A stretch of 64,000 nt of DNA from Mycolicibacterium rhodesiae NBB3 (GTDB taxonomy: Bacteria > Actinomycetota > Actinomycetes > Mycobacteriales > Mycobacteriaceae): assembly GCF_000230895.2 (NCBI RefSeq), contig NC_016604.1, positions 3,286,001 to 3,350,000 of the forward strand. The letters run 5' to 3'. The notes beneath the pieces were generated by a model. That model searched no databases. It had not been told where the DNA came from and saw only the letters and a program-made list of their open reading frames with translations. Both the position numbers and the translations under genes were made by a program. Each line of letters starts with the position of its first letter. Within the stretch, counting starts at the first letter, position 1. Shown one piece after another: positions 51,338 to 59,987 of the stretch.

Positions 51338-52933
51338 TCACATCCGGAAGACGCCGAAGTTCGACGTCCCCTTGATCGGGCCATTGGCGATGGCGGACAG
51401 GCACATTCCCAGCACGGTGCGGGTGTCGCGAGGGTCGATCACGCCGTCGTCGTAGAGCCGGCCGGACAGGAACATCGGCAGCGACTCCGCTTCGATCTGC
51501 GCCTCGACGGCGGCGCGCAGCGCGGCATCGGCGTCCTCGTCGACCTGTTGACCGCGTGCTTCCGCGGCGGCCCGACTGACGATCGACAACACACCGGCCA
51601 GTTGGGTGCCGCCCATGACCGCGGACTTGGAACTGGGCCAGGCGAACAGGAATCGGGGGTCGTAGGCGCGACCGCACATACCGTAGTGGCCGGCGCCGTA
51701 GGAGGCGCCGATCAGCAGCGAGATATGCGGCACTCCTGAGTTCGAGACGGCGTTGATCATCATCGAGCCGTGCTTGATCATTCCGCCTTCCTCGTACTTG
51801 CGGCCCACCATGTAGCCGGTGGTGTTGTGCAGGAACAACAGTGGAGTGTCGGCGCGGTTCGCCAGCTGAATGAACTGGGTGGCCTTCTGCGACTCCTCGG
51901 AGAACAACACGCCGCGGTGGTTGGCCAGGATGCCGATCGGATAGCCGTGCAGCGTGGCCCAGCCGGTCACCAATGAACCACCGTAGAGGGGTTTGAACTC
52001 GTCGAAGTCGGAGTCGTCGACGATGCGGGCGATCACGTCTCGCGGGTCGAACGGAATGCGCAGATCGGCGGGCACGAGGCCGACGAGTTCGTCGGGGTCA
52101 TAACGCGGTTCGATGACCGGGCCCGGCGCCGGTCCGTGCTTGCGCCAGTTCAGCCGCGCCACGATTCGACGGCCGATGCGGATCGCGTCGAGCTCATCGA
52201 CGGCGAAGTAGTCGCCGAGTCCCGATGTGCGGGCGTGCATTTCGGCGCCGCCCAAAGATTCGTCGTCGGACTCCTCGCCGGTGGCCATCTTCACCAGCGG
52301 TGGCCCGGCCAGAAAGACCTTGGACCGCTCCTTGATCATCACCACGTGGTCGGACATCCCGGGGATGTACGCGCCGCCGGCCGTCGAATTGCCGAACACC
52401 AGCGCGATGGTCGGAATACCCGCGGCCGAGAGTCGGGTGAGGTCCCGGAACATCTGGCCGCCCGGAATGAAGATCTCCTTCTGCGTCGGCAGGTCGGCAC
52501 CGCCGGACTCCACCAGCGACACCACCGGCAGCCGATTCTGCAGCGCGATCTGATTGGCGCGCAGGATCTTCTTCAGCGTCCACGGATTACTGGTGCCGCC
52601 CTTGACCGTCGGGTCGTTGGAGACGACGAGGCACTCGACGCCTTCGATCGCACCGATGCCCGTCACGACGCTGGCGCCGACGGTGAAGTCGCTGCCCCAC
52701 GCTGCCAACGGGCTGAGTTCCAAGAACGGCGAATCGGGGTCGAGCAGCATCTCGATGCGTTCACGCGCCGTCATCTTGCCGCGGTCGTGGTGCCGCTTGA
52801 CGTACTTCTCGCCGCCACCGGCCAGCGCCTTGGCGTGCTCGGCGTCGAGTTCGGCGAGCTTGGCCGTCATCACGTCGGCGGCTTCGGTGAACGTCGCCGA
52901 CCGCGGGTCGACGGTCGAGCGCAGCGCGGTCAT
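51338..52933 (-). CDS. accD2: acyl-CoA carboxylase beta (carboxyltransferase) subunit
   Basis: 531 residues, two crotonase-like halves. N-half: LVESGGADLPTQKEIFIPGGQMF, FGNSTAGGAYIPGMSDHVVMI. C-half: GILANHRGVLFSEESQKATQFIQL, LFLHNTTGYMVG, ASYGAGHYGMCGRAYDPRFLFAWPSSKSAVMGG. Both oxyanion-hole regions are intact. Where methylcrotonyl-CoA carboxylases carry the longer PDRDHFGRIF segment, this protein has the shorter IPGGQMFRD, closer to what I remember of geranyl-CoA carboxylase beta; so a longer-chain branched substrate is plausible. Its ATG overlaps the TGA of fadE13 by 4 bases. M. tuberculosis Rv0974c. Confidence 0.93.
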   Translation of the reverse strand: MTALRSTVDPRSATFTEAADVMTAKLAELDAEHAKALAGGGEKYVKRHHDRGKMTARERIEMLLDPDSPFLELSPLAAWGSDFTVGASVVTGIGAIEGVECLVVSNDPTVKGGTSNPWTLKKILRANQIALQNRLPVVSLVESGGADLPTQKEIFIPGGQMFRDLTRLSAAGIPTIALVFGNSTAGGAYIPGMSDHVVMIKERSKVFLAGPPLVKMATGEESDDESLGGAEMHARTSGLGDYFAVDELDAIRIGRRIVARLNWRKHGPAPGPVIEPRYDPDELVGLVPADLRIPFDPRDVIARIVDDSDFDEFKPLYGGSLVTGWATLHGYPIGILANHRGVLFSEESQKATQFIQLANRADTPLLFLHNTTGYMVGRKYEEGGMIKHGSMMINAVSNSGVPHISLLIGASYGAGHYGMCGRAYDPRFLFAWPSSKSAVMGGTQLAGVLSIVSRAAAEARGQQVDEDADAALRAAVEAQIEAESLPMFLSGRLYDDGVIDPRDTRTVLGMCLSAIANGPIKGTSNFGVFRM

Positions 52934-54090
52934 GACTGGAATCCAAGGGTTTTCGCCGCGAGGCTGGTGAGGATCTCCGTCGTACCGCCACCGATGCCGA
53001 GGATGCGCATATCGCGATACTGCCGCTCGACTTCGGATTCGCTCATGTACCCCATCCCGCCGAACAGCTGCACCGCCTGATTGGCCACCCACTCACCCGA
53101 TTCGACCGCGGTGTTCTTTGCGAAGCACACCTCGGTGATCAGATTCGATTCACCGGCGAGTTGTCGCTCCACCACATTGCGTGTGTACACGCGCGCCACA
53201 TCGACCCGTCGCGCCATCTCGGCGAGCGTGTTCTGCACGGACTGCCGTGTGATCAACGGCTTGCCGAACGTCTCGCGATTGCGGCACCACTCGACGGTCA
53301 GGTCGAGGCACCGCTGCGCGCTCGCATACGCCTGCGCGGCAAGGCCGACGCGTTCGGAAACGAACGCGCCTGCGATCTGGATGAACCCGGTGTTCTCGGC
53401 GCCGATCAGGTTCCCCGCTGGGACACGGACATCGGTGTAGGAGAGCTCCGCGGTGTCGCTCGACCGCCAGCCCATCTTGTCGAGCTTGCGGCTGACTTGC
53501 AATCCAGGCGAGCATCCGGGTCCGTCTTTTTCCACGACAATCAGTGAAACCCCTGCCGCACCAGGGCCGCCCGTCCGCACGGCGGTCACCACGTAGTCCG
53601 CTCGTACACCGGAGGTGATGTAGGTCTTGGCTCCGTTGATGATGTACTCGTCGCCGTCCCGCACGGCGCGCGTGGTCAGGTGTCCGACGTCCGAACCGCC
53701 GCCAGGTTCGGTGATGGCCAGGCTGCCGATGAGCTCGCCACGCAGCGTTGGCCGCACGTAGGTATCGATCAGCCGCTCATCGCCGGAGGCGATCATGTGC
53801 GGCACCGAGATGCCAGAGGTGAACAGCGAGGCGAACACGCCGCCGGGGGAACCGGCGTAGTGCATCTCCTCGCAGATGACCACGGCATCGGCGCCGTCGC
53901 CACCGCCGCCACCGACGGCCTCGGGGAAGCCGGCGCCGAGCAGGCCTGCTTCACCGGCTTTGCGGTGCAGTTCGCGCGGCAGTTCACCGCTGTGCTCCCA
54001 GTCCTCGACGTTGGGCAGCACTTCGCGTTCTGCGAACGCCCGCACCGTCTTTCGCAGTTGTTCGCGCTCGGGGGTGTGCCAGATGCTCAA
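52930..54090 (-). CDS. fadE13: acyl-CoA dehydrogenase
   Basis: 386 residues. ACAD pattern: LLGAGFPEAVGGGGGDGADAVVICEEM, SLAITEPGGGSDVGHLTTRAV, YINGAKTYITSGVRADYVVTAVR, CRNRETFGKPLITRQSVQNTLAEMARRVDVAR, and AVQLFGGMGYMSESEVERQYRDMRILGIGGGTTEIL with the catalytic Glu region. Second dehydrogenase of the operon (Rv0975c). Overlaps the AtuA-like gene and accD2 by 4 bases each, so translation is coupled on both sides. Confidence 0.93.
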   Translation of the reverse strand: MSIWHTPEREQLRKTVRAFAEREVLPNVEDWEHSGELPRELHRKAGEAGLLGAGFPEAVGGGGGDGADAVVICEEMHYAGSPGGVFASLFTSGISVPHMIASGDERLIDTYVRPTLRGELIGSLAITEPGGGSDVGHLTTRAVRDGDEYIINGAKTYITSGVRADYVVTAVRTGGPGAAGVSLIVVEKDGPGCSPGLQVSRKLDKMGWRSSDTAELSYTDVRVPAGNLIGAENTGFIQIAGAFVSERVGLAAQAYASAQRCLDLTVEWCRNRETFGKPLITRQSVQNTLAEMARRVDVARVYTRNVVERQLAGESNLITEVCFAKNTAVESGEWVANQAVQLFGGMGYMSESEVERQYRDMRILGIGGGTTEILTSLAAKTLGFQS

Positions 54091-55814
54091 GACACCAACT
54101 CCTCAGGGATGTCGATGTGGCGGCTGCGCAGCCACTCACCCAAGCCCTTGGCCTGCGGATCGAAGCGGGCCTGATAGGCCACCCCTTGGCCGAGGATGCC
54201 CTCGATCACGAAGTTCAGGGCGCGCAGGTTTGGCAGCAGGTGACGGGTGACGCCGAGATCTGCTGTCTCGGGCAGTAACTCACGAAGCGTCTCGACGGTC
54301 AGGGCGTGCGCCAGCCAGCGCCACTGCTCGTCGGTGCGTACCCAGACGCCGACGTTCGCGCTGCCCCCCTTGTCGCCGCTGCGGGCCCCGGCGATCGTGC
54401 CAAGTGGGAGGCGTCGCATGCTGCCGATAGGGAACGGTTCCGGCAGCGCAGGCGACGAAACGTCCGCCAGCTCCTGGGTCTCCGTGGCCGGCGCGATCTT
54501 CGTCCGGACGCCGTCGGCGCGTACGGCGACATGGGCGACCTCGGTGGCGGACACGAAGGCGGGCTCAAACAACCCGTACACCGTGCCGTCCCCCGGTGGT
54601 GTGGTGCTGGTGAAACCGGGATAGCTGGCCAGGGCGAGTTCGACTGCGGCCGAGGAGAATCGGCGTCCGACGTTCGCGGGGTCCGGATCGCGCACCACGC
54701 AACGCAGTAGTGCGCTGGCCGCTTCCTCGGTGTCGGCGTCGGCGTGGTCGGTGCGCGCCAGCGTCCACTGCATCTCGGCGGGTTTGACCGTCAGCGTGTT
54801 CTCCAGCTGTTTTCGCACGAGTGCGGCCTTGGCCTCGATGTCCAAGCCGGTGAGCACAAGGGTCATCTCGTTGCGGAATCCGCCGATGCTGTTTAGTGAC
54901 ACCTTCAACGTCGGGGGAGGCGCCTCGCCGGTCACCCCGGCGATCCGGACCCGGTCGGGTCCGTCGTCGGACAGCTCGATGCTGTCGACCCGCAGCGTCG
55001 CGTCGGGGTTGGCGTAGCGCCCGCCCGTGATCTCGTAGAGGAGCTGCGCGGTGACGGTGTCCACGGTGACCGCGCCGCCGGTACCAGGGTGTTTGGTGAT
55101 GACCGAGGACCCGTCGGCATGGATCTCGGCGAGTGGGAAGCCCGGATGTGTGAGGTCCGCGATCTCGGTGAAGAACGAGTAGTTGCCGCCGGCGGCCTGT
55201 GCACCGCACTCGATGACGTGGCCGGCCGCGATCGCGCCCGCGAGCTGGTCGTAGTCCGTGCGCGCCCAGCCGTGGTGCGCCGCAGCAGGCCCGACGATGA
55301 CCGATGCGTCGGTGACCCGGCCGGTGACGACGACGTCGGCGCCGGAGTTCAGGCAGTCGACGATGCCCCACGCGCCTAGATACGCGTTGGCCGCCAGCGG
55401 CGTACCGACGCTTGATGTCGCCGCCGGGGCGGCTCCGAATCCGAGTTCACCGGCGCGCGGCAGCACGTCGTCACCCTCGACATGGGCGACCTGCACGCTC
55501 AGACCCAGGCGCTCGGCCAGCGTCCGCACCGCTTGCGCCAGACCCGCCGGATTGAGGCCGCCCGCGTTCGCGACGATCCGCACTTTGCGGTCCAGCGCGG
55601 TGCCCAGGCAGTCCTCGAGCTGGGTCAGGAAGGTCTTGGCGTATCCGCGATCGGGTGATTTGGCACGGTCGCGCGCCAGAATGAGCATCGTGAGTTCGGC
55701 CAGGTAGTCGCCGGTGAGGTAGTCGAGATCGCCGCCGGTGAGCATCTCTCGCATGGCGGCGAGCCGGTCACCGTAGAAGCCCGAGCAGTTGCCGATCCGG
55801 ACCACAGGCGTCAC
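54087..55814 (-). CDS. AtuA-like protein (DUF1446 with AtuA-ferredoxin-like fold)
   Basis: 575 residues. RIGNCSGFYGDRLAAMREML and DYLTGDYLAELTMLILARD begin the DUF1446 domain, continuing through VRIVANAGGLNPAGLAQAV and NSGADVVVTGRVTDASVIVGPAA to about residue 430. The C-terminal 110 residues (LPLGTIAGARSGDKGGSANVGVWVR ... NLRALNFVIEGILG) are the AtuA C-terminal domain. AtuA is needed for citronellol/geraniol breakdown in Pseudomonas, with unknown reaction. M. tuberculosis Rv0976c is the likely orthologue. First gene of the operon; GTG start, 32 bases after a TetR-type palindrome. Confidence 0.88.
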   Translation of the reverse strand: MTPVVRIGNCSGFYGDRLAAMREMLTGGDLDYLTGDYLAELTMLILARDRAKSPDRGYAKTFLTQLEDCLGTALDRKVRIVANAGGLNPAGLAQAVRTLAERLGLSVQVAHVEGDDVLPRAGELGFGAAPAATSSVGTPLAANAYLGAWGIVDCLNSGADVVVTGRVTDASVIVGPAAAHHGWARTDYDQLAGAIAAGHVIECGAQAAGGNYSFFTEIADLTHPGFPLAEIHADGSSVITKHPGTGGAVTVDTVTAQLLYEITGGRYANPDATLRVDSIELSDDGPDRVRIAGVTGEAPPPTLKVSLNSIGGFRNEMTLVLTGLDIEAKAALVRKQLENTLTVKPAEMQWTLARTDHADADTEEAASALLRCVVRDPDPANVGRRFSSAAVELALASYPGFTSTTPPGDGTVYGLFEPAFVSATEVAHVAVRADGVRTKIAPATETQELADVSSPALPEPFPIGSMRRLPLGTIAGARSGDKGGSANVGVWVRTDEQWRWLAHALTVETLRELLPETADLGVTRHLLPNLRALNFVIEGILGQGVAYQARFDPQAKGLGEWLRSRHIDIPEELVS

Positions 55815-55846
55815 TCAAGCACTCCCCTCGTCATCGAGACAGGCCC

Positions 55847-55862
55847 AACCAACCGGTAGGTT
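55847..55862. promoter_or_regulatory. TetR-operator-like palindrome before the acyl-CoA operon
   Basis: AACCAACCGGTAGGTT is a 16-bp palindrome with one mismatched pair, 33 bases upstream of the first gene of the minus-strand operon. TetR-family repressors of acyl-CoA and terpene operons bind palindromes of this sort. No regulator gene is adjacent, so the factor is encoded elsewhere. Confidence 0.5.
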
Positions 55863-55963
55863 AGCGGCCTTGGCTGCCAAGATAGCCGTGAGGGTCGCGA
55901 TTCGGGGTGGACAACGACCCTGACTGCATTCTCGGCGCTCGAGACCGACGTCGGGGGCGCATT

Positions 55964-55993
55964 TTGGAGCAGGTACAGGTCACGGGCTATCCT
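55964..55993 (+). promoter_or_regulatory. predicted SigA promoter of rpmF
   Basis: TTGGAG (55964-55969), an 18-base spacer and TATCCT (55988-55993) give a well-spaced promoter about 70 bases before the rpmF start. The resulting leader is long enough for a conventional Shine-Dalgarno start. Confidence 0.5.
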
Positions 55994-56066
55994 GAAGGGC
56001 AATCGTCGACGCCAGACACCCCGCGCGGCGCATACTTCAGTACTTCTCAAGAGGAGATTTTCGATC

Positions 56067-56240
56067 ATGGCTGTGCCCAAGCGCAGGATGTCGCGTTCGA
56101 ATACCCGTAGCCGGCGCTCGCAGTGGAAGGCTACCCGGACCGAGCTGGTCGGCGTGACCGTCGCGGGCCAGCAGCACAAGGTGCCGCGCCGTCTGCTCAA
56201 GGCCGCACGCCTCGGTCTGATCGATCTCGACCGCCGCTAG
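56067..56240 (+). CDS. rpmF: 50S ribosomal protein L32
   Basis: 57 residues: [20 protein letters not shown], then [31 protein letters not shown]. This is bacterial L32, very basic. It contains no cysteine, so it is the zinc-free (C-minus) form, as I recall also for the M. tuberculosis protein. GAGGAG lies 10 bases before the ATG. Too short for many ORF callers but unmistakable. It is placed just upstream of mprA as in M. tuberculosis (rpmF, Rv0979A), without the PE_PGRS genes found there. Confidence 0.95.
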   Translation: MAVPKRRMSRSNTRSRRSQWKATRTELVGVTVAGQQHKVPRRLLKAARLGLIDLDRR

Positions 56241-56267
56241 AGCGCACTTCTGGCCTTATCGGCGCGC

Positions 56268-56285
56268 CTCTCAGGCCGCTCTCAG
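56268..56285 (+). promoter_or_regulatory. MprA-box-like direct repeat before mprA
   Basis: CTCTCAG at 56268-56274 and again at 56279-56285, separated by 4 bases, 17 bases before the first possible mprA start. MprA is known to bind two loosely conserved 8-bp direct repeats and to autoregulate its operon; this pair fits that pattern. Confidence 0.7.
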
Positions 56286-56301
56286 ATAGCGGGTCGACAC
56301 T

Positions 56302-56994
56302 GTGGCTGTGCGAATACTTGTCGTCGACGATGACCGCGCTGTGCGCGAATCGCTGCGTCGCTCGCTTTCCTTCAACGGCTACTCGGTCGAATTGGCGCAG
56401 GACGGTCTCGAAGCCCTCGAAGTGATTGCCAGTGATCGCCCCGACGCCGTCGTCCTCGATGTGATGATGCCGCGGCTGGACGGCCTGGAAGTGTGCCGTC
56501 AGCTCCGCAGCACCGGTGATGATCTGCCGATCCTCGTCCTGACCGCGCGCGACTCGGTGTCCGAACGGGTGGCCGGGCTCGACGCGGGCGCCGACGATTA
56601 TCTACCGAAGCCGTTCGCGCTGGAGGAACTACTGGCCCGCATGCGCGCCTTGCTGCGGCGGACGACCCCCGATGATGGGACCGAGTCGCCGGCGATGACG
56701 TTCTCCGACTTGTCGCTCGATCCGGTCACTCGCGAGGTCACCCGCGGCACCCGCGCGATCAGCCTGACGCGCACGGAGTTCGCACTTCTCGAGATGCTCA
56801 TCGCGAATCCGAGGCGCGTGCTCACCCGCAGCCGCATCCTCGAAGAGGTCTGGGGCTTCGACTTTCCTACGTCCGGCAACGCCCTCGAGGTGTACGTCGG
56901 ATACCTCCGCCGCAAAACCGAGGCGGAAGGAGAGCCGCGGCTGATCCACACCGTGCGTGGGGTGGGTTATGTGCTGCGCGAGACCCCTCCCTGA
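56302..56994 (+). CDS. mprA: OmpR-family response regulator MprA
   Basis: 230 residues. Receiver domain: [15 protein letters not shown] with the acidic pocket, phospho-acceptor Asp53 in [12 protein letters not shown], Thr in LTARDS and Lys in [21 protein letters not shown]. Winged-helix effector: [19 protein letters not shown] block (here [33 protein letters not shown]) and [11 protein letters not shown]. Close to M. tuberculosis MprA, regulator of persistence and envelope stress (sigE, sigB, pepD). Two GTG starts, 56302 and 56308; the second gives MRILVVDDD. Its TGA overlaps the mprB ATG by one base. Confidence 0.95.
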   Translation: MAVRILVVDDDRAVRESLRRSLSFNGYSVELAQDGLEALEVIASDRPDAVVLDVMMPRLDGLEVCRQLRSTGDDLPILVLTARDSVSERVAGLDAGADDYLPKPFALEELLARMRALLRRTTPDDGTESPAMTFSDLSLDPVTREVTRGTRAISLTRTEFALLEMLIANPRRVLTRSRILEEVWGFDFPTSGNALEVYVGYLRRKTEAEGEPRLIHTVRGVGYVLRETPP

Positions 56995-58475
56995 TGTCGG
57001 CTCAGAAGTATTCGCCGCGGTCCAACCCGTACGCACTGACGCAACCGACGGCTAGTTCACTGTCGCTGCGCTGGCGGGTGATGCTGCTCGCGATGTCGAT
57101 GGTGGCCATGGTGGTGGTACTGATGGCCGTCGCCGTGTACGCGGTCGTCTCGCGCGCGCTGTACGACGACATGGACAACCAACTGCACAGCAGGGCTCGA
57201 CTGCTGATCGAGAGCGGCTCGTTGACCACCGATCCCGGTAAGGCGATCGAGGGCACCGCCTACTCCGATGTGAATGCGATGCTGGTGAACCCCGGGCGCT
57301 CGATCTTCACCGCAAACCAGGAGGGGCAGACGCTGCCGCTGGGGGATCCCGAGAAAGCGGTCATCCGCGGCGATCTGTGGATGTCCAAACGGTCGGTCGA
57401 TCAGCAGCGGGTGCTCGCACTGCATCTGTCCAACGGAAGTTCGTTGTTGATCTCCAAGAGTCTGGTGCCCACCGATCAATTGCTGAAACGGCTTGGCACC
57501 GTGCTGCTCATCGTCGGCGGGGTCGGGGTGGTAGTGGCCGCCATGGCGGGCGGCGCGGTCGCCCGCGCGGGGCTGAGACCGGTGGCGCGGCTGACCGAGG
57601 CAGCGGAACGGGTGGCCCGCACCGACGACCTCAGACCTATCCCGGTGTACGGCAGCGACGAACTTGCCCGTCTCACAGAGGCTTTCAACATGATGCTGCG
57701 GGCATTGGCTGAGTCGCGTGAGCGTCAGACGAGACTCGTCACCGACGCCGGCCATGAATTGCGTACACCACTGACGTCGCTGCGCACGAATGTCGAATTG
57801 CTGATGGCATCGATGGCCCCGGGCGCTCCGAGACTGCCCGAAGAGGAGATGGATGGGCTGCGGGAGGACGTCATCGCGCAGATCGAAGAGCTGTCCACCC
57901 TCGTCGGTGACCTGGTCGACCTGACCCGCGACGAAGCCGGTGTCGTCATTCACGAGCCCGTCGACATGACCGAGATCGTCGACCGCTCGCTGGAACGAGT
58001 TCGCCGTCGTCGCAACGACATTGAGTTCGAGGTGAATCTGGTGCCGTGGCAGGTCTACGGTGACGGCAGCGGCTTGGGCCGCGCGGTGCTCAACGTGCTC
58101 GACAACGCCGCCAAATGGAGTCCGCCCGGGGGCTTGGTCGGGGTGCGGCTGACGCAGATCGACCCGACGCATGCCGAATTGGTGGTGGCCGACCAGGGAC
58201 CGGGCATCCCTGAGCAGGAGCGGCGGTTCGTCTTCGAGCGGTTCTTCCGTTCGGCTTCTGCACGCGCGATGCCGGGGTCCGGGCTGGGGTTGGCGATCGT
58301 GAAACAGGTTGTGCTCAAACACGGCGGCGCGCTTCGCGTGGAATACGCCGTTCCCGGTGGGCAACCGCCAGGCACGGCGATCCATATGGTCCTGCCCGGC
58401 AGACCGTTGCCGGATGAGCTGCGACACGCGGTCGTGGGCGTGGACTTGCCCGAGGTCAGAGCCGACAATGGTTAG
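56994..58475 (+). CDS. mprB: sensor histidine kinase MprB
   Basis: 493 residues (M. tuberculosis 504). Two membrane spans (VMLLAMSMVAMVVVLMAVAVYAVV and LLIVGGVGVVVAAMAGGAVA) enclose an extracellular sensor of about 130 residues that in M. tuberculosis binds DnaK and detects misfolding. HAMP region, then HisKA with His254 (DAGHELRTPLTSLRT), N-box NVLDNAAKWSPPGG, G1 DQGPGIPEQE and G2 GSGLGLAIVKQVV. It phosphorylates MprA. Translationally coupled to mprA. Confidence 0.95.
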   Translation: MSAQKYSPRSNPYALTQPTASSLSLRWRVMLLAMSMVAMVVVLMAVAVYAVVSRALYDDMDNQLHSRARLLIESGSLTTDPGKAIEGTAYSDVNAMLVNPGRSIFTANQEGQTLPLGDPEKAVIRGDLWMSKRSVDQQRVLALHLSNGSSLLISKSLVPTDQLLKRLGTVLLIVGGVGVVVAAMAGGAVARAGLRPVARLTEAAERVARTDDLRPIPVYGSDELARLTEAFNMMLRALAESRERQTRLVTDAGHELRTPLTSLRTNVELLMASMAPGAPRLPEEEMDGLREDVIAQIEELSTLVGDLVDLTRDEAGVVIHEPVDMTEIVDRSLERVRRRRNDIEFEVNLVPWQVYGDGSGLGRAVLNVLDNAAKWSPPGGLVGVRLTQIDPTHAELVVADQGPGIPEQERRFVFERFFRSASARAMPGSGLGLAIVKQVVLKHGGALRVEYAVPGGQPPGTAIHMVLPGRPLPDELRHAVVGVDLPEVRADNG

Positions 58476-58519
58476 TCGGGGCACGCTGGGGGAAGCAGAA
58501 CTGTGCGTGTCCCGAATGT

Positions 58520-58573
58520 TCTCTAAGTGGATTCTCAGGCCCCTGAGGCAACTTTGAGAGTGCGAACGCCGTT
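58520..58573 (+). promoter_or_regulatory. MprA-box-like repeats and possible SigE promoter before pepD
   Basis: TCTCTAAG (58520-58527) and TTCTCAGG (58532-58539) are two octamer direct repeats 4 bases apart, similar to the pair before mprA. Just downstream, GGCAAC (58547-58552), 17 bases, then CGTT (58570-58573) resembles a SigE promoter (GGAAC-N16/17-CGTT) with one extra base in the first box. Together they fit the known MprAB/SigE control of pepD. Confidence 0.5.
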
Positions 58574-58616
58574 GTTCTTGATGTCCGGACCACAATAGGA
58601 AGAGCCCCGCAGCGAT

Positions 58617-59987
58617 ATGACCAACCACCCGAGGTATTCGCCGCCGCCCCCGGGCCGTCGACCCGGCGTTCCTGAGCATTCCGGGTATCCGGGTGCACAG
58701 CGCCCCGATCCGTACCAGCAGCAGTACGACTGGGGATACCAGACCCAACAGCAGCAACAGCCTTTCCGCGCACCCTATGACCCGTATCGCGGTGCGCCCC
58801 AGGGCCCGGCGACAGCGCGCTATCCGCAGGCGTCCATGCCGTCCTTTCCGCCCCAGAAGCGTTCTCGTGCAGGCGCTTTGACTGCCGGAGCTCTTGCATT
58901 GGCTATCGTGTCCGCCGGTATCGGCGGTGGAGTCGCGCTGCTCGCGCAGCCCGATCGGCAGGCGTCCTCGACGAGCATCAACGGCGCCGCTCCCGGGATG
59001 CCCGTCGCCAGCCTGCCCGCCGGCTCCGTCGAGCAGGTCGCGGCCAAGGTCGTGCCCAGCGTGGTCAAGCTCGAGGTGGACCTCGGCCGTCAGTCCGAGG
59101 AGGGGTCGGGTGTGATCCTGTCGTCGGACGGCCTGATCTTGACGAACAACCACGTCGTCTCCGCGGCCAACGGTGGCCCCGTCGGGCCCGGTGGACCGCC
59201 CGCACCGAGTGGCGGCGGCGGTGCACAGACCAAAGTGACCTTCGCCGACGGCCGCAGCGCACCGTTCACCGTGGTCGGAACCGACCCCAGCAGCGATATC
59301 GCTGTGGTGCGCGCCAAGGGAGTGACTGGCCTGACCCCGATCACGATCGGCTCGTCGGCCAACCTGCGGGTGGGCCAGGACGTCGTGGCGATCGGATCGC
59401 CGCTCGGCCTCGAGGGCACGGTGACCACCGGCATCATCAGCGCGCTGAATCGGCCGGTTGCGGCGGGCGGCGACATCAAGAACCAGAACACGGTGCTCGA
59501 CGCGGTCCAGACCGATGCCGCGATCAACCCCGGCAACTCCGGCGGCGCGCTGGTCAACATGAATTCCGAGCTCGTCGGTATCAACTCCGCGATTGCCACA
59601 TTGGGTGGTGACGCCGACGGCGCAGCGCAGGGCGGTTCGATCGGGCTGGGCTTTGCGATTCCCGTCGACCAGGCCAAGCGGATCGCGGACGAGTTGATCA
59701 ACAACGGCTCCGCCTCCCACGCGTCTCTCGGGGTGCAGGTCGGAAACGACGCGACGACCGACGGCGCGCGAATCGTCGAGGTGACCGGCGGAGGTGCTGC
59801 CGCGGCCGCCGGGCTGCCCAGCGGAGTAGTCGTCACGAAGGTCGACGACCGGGTGATCAACAGCGCCGATGCGCTGGTGGCGGCGGTCCGATCCAGGGCC
59901 CCCGGCGACAAGCTGACCCTGACCTACCTGGACAACGCTGGTAAGCCGCAGACCGTCGAGGTCACCCTCGGCAAGGCCCAGCAGTGA
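58617..59987 (+). CDS. pepD: HtrA-like membrane serine protease PepD
   Basis: 456 residues (M. tuberculosis PepD 464). A Pro/Gln/Tyr-rich cytoplasmic N-terminus (80 residues), one membrane helix (about 84-108), then a trypsin-like domain with catalytic His179 (TNNHVVSAA), Asp227 (SSDIAVVRAKG) and Ser308 (INPGNSGGALVN), followed by a PDZ domain (HASLGVQVGNDA ... AAGLPSGVVVTKVDDRVIN). It degrades damaged proteins in the periplasm and is part of MprAB/SigE stress control. The stop overlaps the moaB2 GTG (GTGA). Confidence 0.95.
   Translation: MTNHPRYSPPPPGRRPGVPEHSGYPGAQRPDPYQQQYDWGYQTQQQQQPFRAPYDPYRGAPQGPATARYPQASMPSFPPQKRSRAGALTAGALALAIVSAGIGGGVALLAQPDRQASSTSINGAAPGMPVASLPAGSVEQVAAKVVPSVVKLEVDLGRQSEEGSGVILSSDGLILTNNHVVSAANGGPVGPGGPPAPSGGGGAQTKVTFADGRSAPFTVVGTDPSSDIAVVRAKGVTGLTPITIGSSANLRVGQDVVAIGSPLGLEGTVTTGIISALNRPVAAGGDIKNQNTVLDAVQTDAAINPGNSGGALVNMNSELVGINSAIATLGGDADGAAQGGSIGLGFAIPVDQAKRIADELINNGSASHASLGVQVGNDATTDGARIVEVTGGGAAAAAGLPSGVVVTKVDDRVINSADALVAAVRSRAPGDKLTLTYLDNAGKPQTVEVTLGKAQQ

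Noticed and set aside
57057..59720. 887-codon minus-strand frame opposite mprB and pepD
   Set aside because: Shadow frame; His/Arg/Gly-rich composition without any motif, while both plus-strand genes carry complete catalytic motifs.
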